Shown here in pieces: positions 40,778 through 49,790 of a stretch of 64,000 nucleotides of DNA. A program made the position numbers and the translations under genes. The notes under the pieces were generated by a model, which searched no databases, had not been told where the DNA came from, and saw nothing but the letters and a program-made list of their open reading frames with translations. The stretch's first letter is position 1; every line of letters begins with the position of its first letter. This stretch comes from Dyadobacter sp. (GTDB lineage: Bacteria > Bacteroidota > Bacteroidia > Cytophagales > Spirosomataceae): NCBI RefSeq assembly GCF_017744695.1, contig NZ_JAGIAS010000001.1:1827013-1891012 (forward strand). The letters run 5' to 3'.

Positions 40778-41590
40778 TCACGATTGCGCTTCTGTTTCGC
40801 TCGCTCCGGTTGTCTGGAACGGGCTTTTCATAATCCCTCTTTCCGAGTTGCGGATAAAATTGATGATTTCGTCGCGTTCGTCCGAAGGCGCCATTTCGAG
40901 TTCGATCTTTTGAAGCGCTTCCGCATTATTGAGGCCCTTCATGTACACGAAACGGTAGATATTCTGAATGTCGATAATCTGCTCATTGGTAAAGCCTCTT
41001 CTGCGCAGCCCTACGGAGTTGATACCCACGTAAGAAATAGGCTCGCGTGCGGCTTTGGTAAACGGAGGAACATCCTTCCGCACCAGCGAAGCACCCGATA
41101 CAAATGCGTGGATACCGATCTTGACGAACTGATGCACCGCACTCAATGCACTTACAATAGCCCAGTCGCCCACATGGACGTGCCCTGCCATTTGTACATT
41201 ATTACCGATGATGACGTTGTTCCCAACGCGGCAATCGTGTGCCACGTGCGCATAAGCCATGATCAGACAATCGGAACCCACCACTGTTTTCCAATGCTCC
41301 TCGGTACCACGGCTGATCGTCGCATATTCGCGGATCGTCGTATTGTCGCCGACCACCGTCAGGGTGTATTCATTATTGTATTTCAAATCCTGGGGCGTAG
41401 CCGAAACGACGGCACCGGGATATATCTTACAATTTTTACCAATACGCGCACCCGAATTGATTACAGCGTGTGATCCTATCCACGATCCTTCCCCGATCTC
41501 AACATCGGCATGGATCATGGCAAAGGGTTCAATCTCTACATTCTGAGCAATCTTAGCGTCAGGATGGATATATGCTAATGATTGAGTCAT
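40778..41590 (-). CDS. lpxA: acyl-ACP--UDP-N-acetylglucosamine O-acyltransferase
   Basis: Hexapeptide repeats; IHPDAKIAQNVEIEPFAMIHADVEIGEGSWIGSHAVI; AYAHVAHDCRVGNNVIIGN. Confidence 0.96.
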   Translation of the reverse strand: MTQSLAYIHPDAKIAQNVEIEPFAMIHADVEIGEGSWIGSHAVINSGARIGKNCKIYPGAVVSATPQDLKYNNEYTLTVVGDNTTIREYATISRGTEEHWKTVVGSDCLIMAYAHVAHDCRVGNNVIIGNNVQMAGHVHVGDWAIVSALSAVHQFVKIGIHAFVSGASLVRKDVPPFTKAAREPISYVGINSVGLRRRGFTNEQIIDIQNIYRFVYMKGLNNAEALQKIELEMAPSDERDEIINFIRNSERGIMKSPFQTTGASETEAQS

Positions 41591-42978
41591 TTTTTCTTTA
41601 CCAGGCTTGCTATCATATCCGCTTCACACACCAGCTGTCCGGCTACATATCCCCGGCCGCTCATTTTAACTATCCCCCTCTTCATCGGCGAAGTGAATTC
41701 ACATTTAAAAATAACTGTATCCCCCGGAAAAACATTGCGGCGGAAACGGCAGGCATCGATTCCGATGAGGTACGGCCAATAATTGTCCGGATCGGGAACG
41801 CTGGAAAGTACCAGGATTCCACCCGTTTGCGCCATTGCTTCCAATTGCAGGACGCCAGGCATTACCGGGTTACCCGGAAAGTGCCCCAGAAAAAATTGTT
41901 CGTTGATCGTCACATTCTTCACCCCTACCACGCTGTTTTCGTCGAGCGCGATGATCTTGTCGATCATCTGGAACGGATAGCGGTGCGCGAGCAGCTGACC
42001 TATCTGGTTAATATCGAATACAGGTGCTTTGTTGGGATCGTATTGCGGGATATCTCCTTTTCCCGATTTGATCAGTTTTTTGATCTTTTTAGCCAGAGCC
42101 ACATTCGCAGCGTGTCCCGGACGTGCCGCAAGGATCTGCGCCTTGATCGGCCGACCTACCAGCGCAAGGTCACCAATGAGGTCGAGCAGCTTGTGGCGTG
42201 CCATTTCATTGGAATAATGCAGGTCCACATTGTTGAGGATACCTTTGGATTTGTCGACACTGACTTTCGGCTTGTTCAAAAGCTGAGACAAATGGTCCAG
42301 CTCACCATCCTTCACCTCGCGGTCCACGATCACGATCGCATTCGTAAGGTCGCCGCCTTTGATGAGGTTCTGCTTGTAAAGTGCTTCCAGCTCGTGTAGG
42401 AACACGAATGTACGGCACGATGCGATATCGTCTTTGAAAAGCGTGATATCGTTCAGAGAAGCGTGCTGGCTGCTGATCACGGTAGAGTTATAATCCACCA
42501 TGACCGTGAGGCGGTAGTCCGAAAGCGGTAGTGCCACCAGCTCGGTATCTTTATCCTTATTCTTATAATGTACGTATTCCGGAACTTCGAAATAATTGCG
42601 GTAGGCGTTTTGTTCCTCGATACCTGCATCGAGCAACGCATCCACGAATTTGATGGAGCTGCCGTCCATGATCGGCGGTTCGGGTCCGTCGAGCTGGATC
42701 AGCACGTTATCGATCTGCAAACCTACCAGCGCGGCAAGTGTGTGCTCAACCGTATGGATCCGCGCGCCGTTCTGCTCGATGGTAGTACCGCGGGAAAGAT
42801 CCACTACATTATCGACATCTGCATCTACAATGGGCTGGTCGGGTAAATCAACACGTTGAAACTTGTACCCGTGGTTGGCTGGCGCCGGCACGAATGTCAT
42901 CGTAGCGACAACACCGGTATGTAAACCCACTCCAGTTACGGATACAGACTTAGAAATGGTTTGTTGTTTTTCGTTCAT
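41587..42978 (-). CDS. lpxC/fabZ: bifunctional UDP-3-O-acyl-N-acetylglucosamine deacetylase / 3-hydroxyacyl-ACP dehydratase
   Basis: LpxC: HTVEHTLAALVGLQIDNVLIQLDGPEPPIMDGSS; FabZ: LLAHRYPFQMIDKI...FLGHFPGNPVMPGVLQLEAMAQ. Confidence 0.97.
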   Translation of the reverse strand: MNEKQQTISKSVSVTGVGLHTGVVATMTFVPAPANHGYKFQRVDLPDQPIVDADVDNVVDLSRGTTIEQNGARIHTVEHTLAALVGLQIDNVLIQLDGPEPPIMDGSSIKFVDALLDAGIEEQNAYRNYFEVPEYVHYKNKDKDTELVALPLSDYRLTVMVDYNSTVISSQHASLNDITLFKDDIASCRTFVFLHELEALYKQNLIKGGDLTNAIVIVDREVKDGELDHLSQLLNKPKVSVDKSKGILNNVDLHYSNEMARHKLLDLIGDLALVGRPIKAQILAARPGHAANVALAKKIKKLIKSGKGDIPQYDPNKAPVFDINQIGQLLAHRYPFQMIDKIIALDENSVVGVKNVTINEQFFLGHFPGNPVMPGVLQLEAMAQTGGILVLSSVPDPDNYWPYLIGIDACRFRRNVFPGDTVIFKCEFTSPMKRGIVKMSGRGYVAGQLVCEADMIASLVKKK

Positions 42979-43025
42979 TATATCTATTTCCTTTTCTAAA
43001 TAAGGTGCGTCCGGACATGCTGTTA

Positions 43026-44066
43026 TTACTGAAAATCAGACGTTTCCTGCTTGCGTTCCAGGTCTTTCAGCCGTTCTTCCAGCTCAGGCAGCCTACGCAC
43101 CAAAGCCATGGACCGTAAATGTTCGTTCAGGTCCCTGGCGGGGGAGCCCGATAGCGACAGGCCTTCCTTTTTAATGGATTTGCCAAGCCCGCTCTGAGCT
43201 CCGATCTTCGTATTGTTTGCTACCGTAATATGGCCAACCAAACCAACCTGACCGGCAATCACACATTGATCGCCCACAGTGGTAGAACCGGACACTCCCG
43301 ACTGGGCCGCAATTACGGTATTTTTTCCAATCTCTACATTATGTGCGATCTGAACCAGGTTATCTATTTTCGCTCCCCGGCGGATAATGGTCGAGCCCAT
43401 CGTCGCACAGTCGATCGTCGTGTTGGAACCGATGCTCACATTATCCTCTATTACCACATTTCCCAGCTGCGGGATCGTCTTGTAACTGCCATCGGCCTGT
43501 GGAGCGAAGCCGAAGCCGTCGCTGCCGATTACCGTGTTGGCAAAAATGGTCACATTCTTACCGATCACCGTGTTGTCGTAGATCTTCACACCGGGATGGA
43601 TCACCGAATAATCGCCTACCTCAACCCCGTCGCCCAACCAGGCCTGCGGGTAAATCTTCACTTCTTTTCCAATCACGCAATTTTTCCCGATATAGGAAAA
43701 TGCGCCTCGGTAACAGTTCTCTCCCGTCTGGCTGTTCTCTCCGATGAAACTCGGCTGCTCCACCCCCGACTTGATGCCGGCGAGGCGTTTCTGATATTCC
43801 TCCAGCAGGATCGTGAAGGCGGTATAGGCATTATCGACGTAGATCAACGTCGCTGCAATATCTTTTTTGGGGACAAAATCTTTATTGACAATTACTGCCG
43901 AAGACTGTGTGGAGTAGATATAATGCTCATATTTGCTATTGGCCAGAAAAGATATACAACCCGGCAGGCCCTCTTCAATTTTTGCAGCCGAACTAATTGT
44001 AATCTGATCATTTCCAACAACAGTTCCATTCAGCATCTGAGCAATCTCGCTGACAGTAAATTTCAT
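43026..44066 (-). CDS. lpxD: UDP-3-O-(3-hydroxyacyl)glucosamine N-acyltransferase
   Basis: [70 protein letters not shown]. Confidence 0.96.
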   Translation of the reverse strand: MKFTVSEIAQMLNGTVVGNDQITISSAAKIEEGLPGCISFLANSKYEHYIYSTQSSAVIVNKDFVPKKDIAATLIYVDNAYTAFTILLEEYQKRLAGIKSGVEQPSFIGENSQTGENCYRGAFSYIGKNCVIGKEVKIYPQAWLGDGVEVGDYSVIHPGVKIYDNTVIGKNVTIFANTVIGSDGFGFAPQADGSYKTIPQLGNVVIEDNVSIGSNTTIDCATMGSTIIRRGAKIDNLVQIAHNVEIGKNTVIAAQSGVSGSTTVGDQCVIAGQVGLVGHITVANNTKIGAQSGLGKSIKKEGLSLSGSPARDLNEHLRSMALVRRLPELEERLKDLERKQETSDFQ

Positions 44067-44146
44067 ATTTTATCGGCTAATTTCGGGTAATAGTATTCGA
44101 CTACGTTGTAAAAATTATTAATTCTGCCTTCTTTTTTGGATCCTGA

Positions 44147-45445
44147 TTAACCACGCAAAGATACATTTTTACCCCAACATACATAGTACTTGCGTACAAT
44201 CTTAGTGAGGGCTTCGATGGTCGGAATGTCGGACGCATCGGCTATATCCAGTAAATTCCCTTTTTTCATTTTCACGCGGATCGGGTCCTGTTCTTTCGCG
44301 TAGGCCCAATTGGTTGTTTCGCCCGTGATCAGGAAATATTTCATATCCGTTTCGGAGATCCCGCGTGCCGTGAGTCGCTCGCGAAGCGGCGCTAATGCCT
44401 CTTCCCCCGGCGGCTCACTGAAAAAACTGATTTTGAACAGGTTCCGATCCAATAGCATTTGACATAACGTCGATAAAACAGGGTCCGGATGGGTTTTCCA
44501 TCCTTTTACAGATGCCCATACGTCGTTATCATCCAATCCGTTGAATGCCGCCAGCAAATCGGGTTCATTATCAAAATCCGCGAGAGTAAACCGGTTGTAA
44601 AGGAAGCGAGCAAAATCGGGTGTGGCGAAAAGCGGCTCTCCTGCCGCCGCCAGTTCGCGGGCGCGGTGCATGATCTGCGTGAGCATCGCCTGCGCGCTCA
44701 GGAGCGTCTTATGCAGGTACACCTGCCAGTACATCAGCCTGCGTGCATGCAGGAAGTTTTCGATGCTCAAAAGCCCTTTTTCCTCCACCACCAGCTGGTC
44801 ATGGCTGATATCCAGCATTTTGATCAGGCGATCGGCGCCGATGGACCCTTCGATGACCCCCGTGTAGAAGCTGTCGCGGTTCAGGTAGTCCATCCGATCC
44901 ATATCCAGCTGGCTGGAAATCATCTGGTGGTAAAACTTGCGCGGATACTTCCCTTCGAACATCTGGATCGCGATATCGAGCCGGCCGTTCAACTGTCGGT
45001 TGAGGTCCTTCATCATCACCAGCGTAATCGCTTCATGTGGGACACCGGGAAGCACCACACTTTCCAGGACGTGCGAAAACGGCCCGTGCCCCAGGTCGTG
45101 CAGCAGGATCGCCGCCTGCGCCCCCTCCGATTCAGGCTCCCAGATCATATGGCCCTTTTCCTGCAGAGTCCGTAACGCCTGGCTCATGAGGTGCATGGCG
45201 CCGAGCGCATGATGGAAACGTGTGTGTAAAGCGCCGGGATAAACGATATCGGCCAGGCCGAGCTGCCTGATCCTCCTGAGCCGCTGAAAGTAAGGATGAT
45301 CGACCAGATCGTAAAGCAGATCCGACGCGATGGATATAAATCCGTAGACCGGATCGTTGATGATTTTCCTTTTATTCAAAATCGATTTTTTGGCAAAAGT
45401 AATAAACAACCAACGGACAAAAGAAGCTAATCTTGTTGCTTTCAT
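44147..45445 (-). CDS. HD domain-containing phosphohydrolase
   Basis: RKIINDPVYGFISIASDLLYDLVDHPYFQRLRRIRQLGLADIVYPGALHTRFHHALGAMHL; ILLHDLGHGPFSHVLE. True start may lie somewhat downstream. Confidence 0.9.
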   Translation of the reverse strand: MKATRLASFVRWLFITFAKKSILNKRKIINDPVYGFISIASDLLYDLVDHPYFQRLRRIRQLGLADIVYPGALHTRFHHALGAMHLMSQALRTLQEKGHMIWEPESEGAQAAILLHDLGHGPFSHVLESVVLPGVPHEAITLVMMKDLNRQLNGRLDIAIQMFEGKYPRKFYHQMISSQLDMDRMDYLNRDSFYTGVIEGSIGADRLIKMLDISHDQLVVEEKGLLSIENFLHARRLMYWQVYLHKTLLSAQAMLTQIMHRARELAAAGEPLFATPDFARFLYNRFTLADFDNEPDLLAAFNGLDDNDVWASVKGWKTHPDPVLSTLCQMLLDRNLFKISFFSEPPGEEALAPLRERLTARGISETDMKYFLITGETTNWAYAKEQDPIRVKMKKGNLLDIADASDIPTIEALTKIVRKYYVCWGKNVSLRG

Positions 45446-45475
45446 TTGGAGAATTGAACCGATTCGCTAATTTTG
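45445..45475 (+). promoter_or_regulatory. putative promoter for the tRNA (TTTG-N19-TAATTTTG)
   Basis: TTTG at 45445-45448, TAATTTTG at 45468-45475, 19-nt spacer, matching the Bacteroidota -33/-7 consensus. Confidence 0.55.
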
Positions 45476-45504
45476 CACTCCAAACGAGGTTTGAGAATGA
45501 GTAA

Positions 45505-45561
45505 ATAGCTCACAAACCATATAACCGATCGCTTAGGACAACTGACTCATAATCAGTAAGT
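45505..45561 (+). pseudogene. degenerate tRNA-like fragment
   Basis: ATAGCTCA (45505-45512) plus CGCTTAGGACAACTGACTCATAATCAGTAAGT; 20 nt (45539-45558) identical to the anticodon arm of the tRNA at 45589. No acceptor or T-arm pairing. Confidence 0.6.
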
Positions 45562-45588
45562 ATCAAACTCGAAGCAGATCACAAAAAA

Positions 45589-45662
45589 GGGCCTATAGCT
45601 CATTCGGTTAGAGCAACTGACTCATAATCAGTAGGTGCCTGGTTCGATCCCAGGTGGGCCCA
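45589..45662 (+). tRNA. tRNA with anticodon CAT (probably tRNA-Ile2, lysidine type; elongator Met possible)
   Basis: GGGCCTA TAGCTC..GAGC A ACTGA CTCATAA TCAGT AGGTG CCTGG TTCGATC CCAGG TGGGCCC A; all four stems pair; no encoded CCA. Confidence 0.93.
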
Positions 45663-45673
45663 CTCTCAAAATC

Positions 45674-45706
45674 AAGGACTTAGCATCGAATTGCTAAGTC
45701 CTTTTT
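45674..45706 (+). terminator. intrinsic terminator of the tRNA transcript
   Basis: AAGGACTTAGCA TCGAAT TGCTAAGTCCTT TTTC; perfect 12-bp stem. Confidence 0.85.
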
Positions 45707-45741
45707 CTTTTACTAACAGTGCAACTAACAGTGATTGAGCT

Positions 45742-45770
45742 AAAACAAAAAAGCCCGACGTGTGCCGGGC
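45742..45770 (-). terminator. intrinsic terminator for the minus-strand gene 45791-46510
   Basis: On the minus strand: GCCCG GCACACGT CGGGC TTTTTTGTTTTA. Confidence 0.65.
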
Positions 45771-45790
45771 CTGTGTGCTGCATATTTGTT

Positions 45791-46510
45791 TTAATGATCC
45801 CATTTAAGGCCTGATATATCAAAATCAATATACTTTGTTCCCGCTTCATAGAATTCCGCTCCGATCAGCAAATGCTTAGATTTCTTCATACGGCTAATAA
45901 ATTCGTCGGCTGAGGCGATGAATATTAATTCCGAACTACCATTATCGGTCTCGTGAAAAACGAAGGTCTCGGGCGCTCCCTCATCAAACTTTACTTTAAG
46001 TCGATTCGCCTCTCCGATTCTGTAAATAAACTGACACTTATCGCATCTAAGCATTACGTCGTTTTGGCCGTCGGAATGTCTCACGATTAATCCGAAGGTA
46101 GTTCCGCCGTCGTATGGGAAGTCAAAATTAATCTCCTCTGTCGCGAACGTGTTTGCAAAATACCTCTTCTTCGATGTCATTCTGTCAACATCATCACTAT
46201 ACAGCCAGTCGCTTATTTCAAGGAGTGTTGTATCGGCGGCGGAGATTGTGGTATCAAGTCCAGCATTACTAATGGGTGCCTTGCTCCCGCTGTCTGAAAA
46301 TTGGTAAGGAGATTGTTGGTTTTTTGATGCGACCCAGACCAGAATAGCGATATAAGCAATGCCAATCAAAGCCCTAATTGACTCTGGTAATACTCGCATT
46401 TTATAGAGTCCGTAGAATCCTGCGGGAGGGAAGACAAAAACAAGCAATACAACTAACCATATCTGGTTGTACCACTTGTGTTTATCGGGCTGATTGGAAG
46501 AGGTGTTCAT
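45791..46510 (-). CDS. prophage membrane protein of unknown function (possible lysogeny-expressed moron)
   Basis: MNTSSNQPDKHKWYNQIWLVVLLVFVFPPAGFYGLYKMRVLPESIRALIGIAYIAILVWVASKN: two TM segments, then a soluble domain. Confidence 0.6.
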   Translation of the reverse strand: MNTSSNQPDKHKWYNQIWLVVLLVFVFPPAGFYGLYKMRVLPESIRALIGIAYIAILVWVASKNQQSPYQFSDSGSKAPISNAGLDTTISAADTTLLEISDWLYSDDVDRMTSKKRYFANTFATEEINFDFPYDGGTTFGLIVRHSDGQNDVMLRCDKCQFIYRIGEANRLKVKFDEGAPETFVFHETDNGSSELIFIASADEFISRMKKSKHLLIGAEFYEAGTKYIDFDISGLKWDH

Positions 46511-46630
46511 TGTGTTAGTCAAGGGGTTCTGTTCGAGCCTTAACATAGTAGATTTCCTTAAATTTGTCAAATTCTGCAATTAATTCACTGGCAGAGTTGC
46601 GGCCTGTACCCAATGGGGTTTTTCGGTTTA

Positions 46631-47521
46631 CTAAGTAAAATTTAGAGGAAGTTGGGCCCCTGGATTTCGATATCTTGTAATGGCTACAATTTCGTAAATT
46701 TCAAAGATGTCAGTGAAGGGTAAAGTGATGGCAGGAAACTTCGATTGATCGGGATGTGTCGAGGCTAGCTCTACCTCACTGGCGGAAATATTAAGATTCT
46801 TTATTTTTCTAACAAAAACGCCTTGTTTGGCTGTTATAATGGCGAGGTGCGCCGTGGAAAGGCCTATACGTCTGTTTTTTGGCTCTATTCGGATGCCAGT
46901 TACAATGTCTCCAATTCTAAGATCGTCCTCGTCATTGGAATTTAGCCCACTATCGTTGACATAAAAGGACCTGTATAACCCGAATTTGACAGATTCCACG
47001 GCCACCGCATGGCGGGCGAAAAGGTCAATTTCCTCTAAGTCGTCCCAAACCTCCGCGTAATAGTCATACCCATAATCACGACTGATGTACATCAAAGGGG
47101 TGGTAATTAAATATCTGTCCACGCCTCCCCGGAACCCCCAGAATTCTGTTGAGTTTTCGCGTTTTATCAATTCAAACCCGGCCGCTGACCAATTGTTGTT
47201 TTTATCTTGATCTGGACCGGCGCTCAATAAAGATTGTTCTCCGCCAGCCAGGGGGGTTCCGTCAGGATTGAAAGGGAGAGAGGTCTGTGAGCTATTTGTC
47301 ATTCCGCCCTTGCCAGTAAGTAGCCAAATGATGTTTAAATCTGGGTACTGTACTGCAATCTTTGCAAGAACTGCTGAGCTTATATTGGAATTCAGTCTAA
47401 TAGACTTGTACAATGCTCCTCTAGATAGGCCTATTTCGTTTTCAACGACATAAGCAGTAATTCCCTTATAGTCAAGGTATTGTGAAAATCTCTCAAACAT
47501 TTCTATAAAATTATTGCGCAA
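46631..47521 (-). CDS. phage repressor: N-terminal HTH plus S24/LexA-like C-terminal domain
   Basis: MFERFSQYLDYKGITAYVVENEIGLSRGALYKSIRLNSNISSAVLAKIAVQYPDLNIIWLLTGKG; C-terminal LRIGDIVTGIRI...ITAKQGVFVRKIKNL...ASTHPDQSKFPAITLPFTDIFEIYEIVAITR. Confidence 0.8.
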   Translation of the reverse strand: MRNNFIEMFERFSQYLDYKGITAYVVENEIGLSRGALYKSIRLNSNISSAVLAKIAVQYPDLNIIWLLTGKGGMTNSSQTSLPFNPDGTPLAGGEQSLLSAGPDQDKNNNWSAAGFELIKRENSTEFWGFRGGVDRYLITTPLMYISRDYGYDYYAEVWDDLEEIDLFARHAVAVESVKFGLYRSFYVNDSGLNSNDEDDLRIGDIVTGIRIEPKNRRIGLSTAHLAIITAKQGVFVRKIKNLNISASEVELASTHPDQSKFPAITLPFTDIFEIYEIVAITRYRNPGAQLPLNFT

Positions 47522-47550
47522 ACAGTTGCTTTGATGTAAAAATGTACACT

Positions 47551-47610
47551 ACATTTGATGTACTAAATGACGCGTCAAATGTAATTTGTATGCATTTAGT
47601 ATCCTAAATG
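47551..47610. promoter_or_regulatory. putative repressor/Cro operator cluster
   Basis: ACATTTGA(47551-47558)...TCAAATGT(47575-47582) and CATTTAG(47593-47599)TATC CTAAATG(47604-47610) in the divergent intergenic region. Confidence 0.6.
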
Positions 47611-47648
47611 TAGTTATTTAATGGTAAATAGTAAACTATTAGACGTAA

Positions 47649-47930
47649 ATGCAAACCGTGGCAACAAGTATCGAAACTCTTCTTGGCAATGCGATCACAA
47701 AGATCAATACTTTGCCAGGCGCAAACGCAAAATTTTACGAACAACTCGGTAAGTCTAGAACAGTCGTATCTAATTGGAGAAGAGGGATTTCTAAGCCCTC
47801 TGATAACGATTTAGCTCTATTCTTTAAGACCGCAGCTTCAATTATCCGGGAATTCGAGGAGCTTCAAAAAAAACAAAAAGTATTAACGCAAGCGGCCATA
47901 GCTGAATTGGAATCCCTCATTTCGGTCTAA
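47649..47930 (+). CDS. Cro-like small HTH protein
   Basis: 93 aa divergent from the repressor; FYEQLGKSRTVVSNWRRGISKPSDNDLALFFKTA. Confidence 0.6.
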   Translation: MQTVATSIETLLGNAITKINTLPGANAKFYEQLGKSRTVVSNWRRGISKPSDNDLALFFKTAASIIREFEELQKKQKVLTQAAIAELESLISV

Positions 47931-48020
47931 TTAAGGGTACTGGCTATCTATAATGCGCAATGTCTCTTATAATCACCTCGTCACACCTAAAAATCTGTGC
48001 ATCAAGAACCAACATAACCG

Positions 48021-48308
48021 ATGGAACATCCGTATCAACCACTTTTCGACCGGCTGGACGACCTGGGCCGGCGCCTTGACAAGGCGATTGAAGGAAGCCT
48101 GAATGAACATGGACTAAGCAAATTCGAGTTCGTGCGTATTGAGGAGGCCGCAGGTATCCTCGGCGTAGCAATACCAACTGTCCGGGCTTATACCGCCAAA
48201 AAGAAGCTCCGACATTACAAGCGCGGGCACTACGTGTACTACAAAATTGGCGACCTTAACGAATTCATTGAGAAGGGTCGAATCGAACCCAAAAAAGCAT
48301 TCAGTTAA
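48021..48308 (+). CDS. helix-turn-helix (excisionase/HTH_17-like) protein
   Basis: VRIEEAAGILGVAIPTVRAYTAKKKLRHYKRGHYVYYKIGDLNEFIEKGRI. Confidence 0.8.
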   Translation: MEHPYQPLFDRLDDLGRRLDKAIEGSLNEHGLSKFEFVRIEEAAGILGVAIPTVRAYTAKKKLRHYKRGHYVYYKIGDLNEFIEKGRIEPKKAFS

Positions 48309-48329
48309 CCTTAACCGCTTTTATCTGAA

Positions 48330-48893
48330 ATGAACACTTTACAACCCGGGGTACCTTCGCAAGTTGGCCTCGACAAGGAAAACGACATCAATTATTGGAA
48401 ACGGAAAGCGAGCGGGCTCGCTGACCAGGTAGCCTCTCTTACCCATGCCGCGAATGAAGCCAAGCAGACCGGGTTTAAGGCGAAGTGCTTCTTAGCTGAG
48501 TTGGGATATCACCAGGATATGAGCGCGTTCGAAAGCAACAGCCCGGACATTGATGATTGGGAGGTCGCTTGGCGAGAGCACTACGCTAAAAGGGTTCTGT
48601 ATCCGCGCGAGTTGCCGGAGGCCCTGCCTGTCCCGAATTCTGAACTGGCAAAAATTTGCCAACGTTTCATTGGGCACGAGGGCGCCGGCGAGGCCACCAA
48701 AATACTGAACGACCTGGCAAGCGCCTACATGTATCAAGAGCTTCGTAATTCTAACCTTGTCGACGCTCCGTCCTTGGAGGACTGCCTTGCCAAGGTTGAT
48801 TATGCACATTCACTTGTGAATTTCCTTGTTGATGTCTCCGACGAGCTCCAAACGACGAATATTCAAATCAATGGGGAGAAATCGGCTGCTTAA
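48330..48893 (+). CDS. phage protein of unknown function
   Basis: 187-aa ORF in a co-directional early cluster. Confidence 0.6.
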   Translation: MNTLQPGVPSQVGLDKENDINYWKRKASGLADQVASLTHAANEAKQTGFKAKCFLAELGYHQDMSAFESNSPDIDDWEVAWREHYAKRVLYPRELPEALPVPNSELAKICQRFIGHEGAGEATKILNDLASAYMYQELRNSNLVDAPSLEDCLAKVDYAHSLVNFLVDVSDELQTTNIQINGEKSAA

Positions 48894-48905
48894 TTATCGC
48901 TCGCT

Positions 48906-49313
48906 ATGGATACAGAATTGACTCCGCGGCAGCAAGCCATTGTGAACGCATACGGAGCCGCATGGGGCAAGCTTCCGGCTGTAACCCGTGACGGTTGGGC
49001 AATGATATGTGAGTTCGGGCCTAACGTGAGTTTGAATTGGGCGTCCTATGGATTTTCAGAGCAGCAGGTCCAAATCAAGAAAGAAGGACGTGACGTTTAT
49101 TGGCGACCGGTCGGGTTGGTGGGGATTGAGGATAACAATGGATGGTACCGATTTGATAAAGACAAGCCATTGAAGAACCAGGAAGTCCACGCAATGCAAG
49201 CAGGGAAACACTACGTCGGGAAGATTACCGTTTTTGACCCGAAAAACGATTATTATGAGCGGACCTATTCGCACTGGCGGCCGCTTGAAGAGATGCCATT
49301 GCCAATTTATTGA
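48906..49313 (+). CDS. phage protein of unknown function
   Basis: 135-aa ORF in a co-directional early cluster. Confidence 0.6.
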   Translation: MDTELTPRQQAIVNAYGAAWGKLPAVTRDGWAMICEFGPNVSLNWASYGFSEQQVQIKKEGRDVYWRPVGLVGIEDNNGWYRFDKDKPLKNQEVHAMQAGKHYVGKITVFDPKNDYYERTYSHWRPLEEMPLPIY

Positions 49314-49342
49314 TATTTAGATTCCTGTCCATTTCTTAGAAA

Positions 49343-49555
49343 ATGAAAGCAAGATCATTCAGGTGGTTGCAGCTAATTACTGGCATCCACCGCATTCACC
49401 ATGCCCGATATTCATACGGGTGGGTTCACAAACTGTACCCGTTTGTGGGGTATTTTCCGAACTATAAGGAACGCTTCAAGCGCCTGAAAGCGAAAGCCTG
49501 GAATCGGATTTGGCCAGAAGATTGCCACGACTGTACGTGGACAGGATTCTACTAA
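49343..49555 (+). CDS. small basic phage protein of unknown function
   Basis: 70-aa ORF, co-directional, tightly spaced. Confidence 0.5.
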   Translation: MKARSFRWLQLITGIHRIHHARYSYGWVHKLYPFVGYFPNYKERFKRLKAKAWNRIWPEDCHDCTWTGFY

Positions 49556-49567
49556 ACCTCATCTCAT

Positions 49568-49765
49568 ATGGATAGACAGACGTTCCACCTAACCAGCCAA
49601 GACCTGATCGAGGTCTTCAAAAAGTTAACCGAAGAAGGACTTTTGAGCGAAGTTTCTTTTAAAAGCATAATGCCAGTTCAATACTACGGCGAAGACCTCA
49701 TAAAGGTTATCGCATCGGGCCACCCCGGCGCAGAAGCAGTTTTTCGAGAAGTGCTCGACAAGTAA
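49568..49765 (+). CDS. small phage protein of unknown function
   Basis: 65-aa ORF, co-directional, tightly spaced. Confidence 0.5.
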   Translation: MDRQTFHLTSQDLIEVFKKLTEEGLLSEVSFKSIMPVQYYGEDLIKVIASGHPGAEAVFREVLDK

Positions 49766-49790
49766 TTACCATCACTTAAAATTTCCAATT

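Noticed and set aside
41587-42978. LpxC-FabZ fusion as a novelty
   Set aside because: This fusion is well known in Bacteroidota.
45505-45580. Second functional tRNA gene
   Set aside because: Only D-like and anticodon-arm similarity; no pairing acceptor stem or T-arm.
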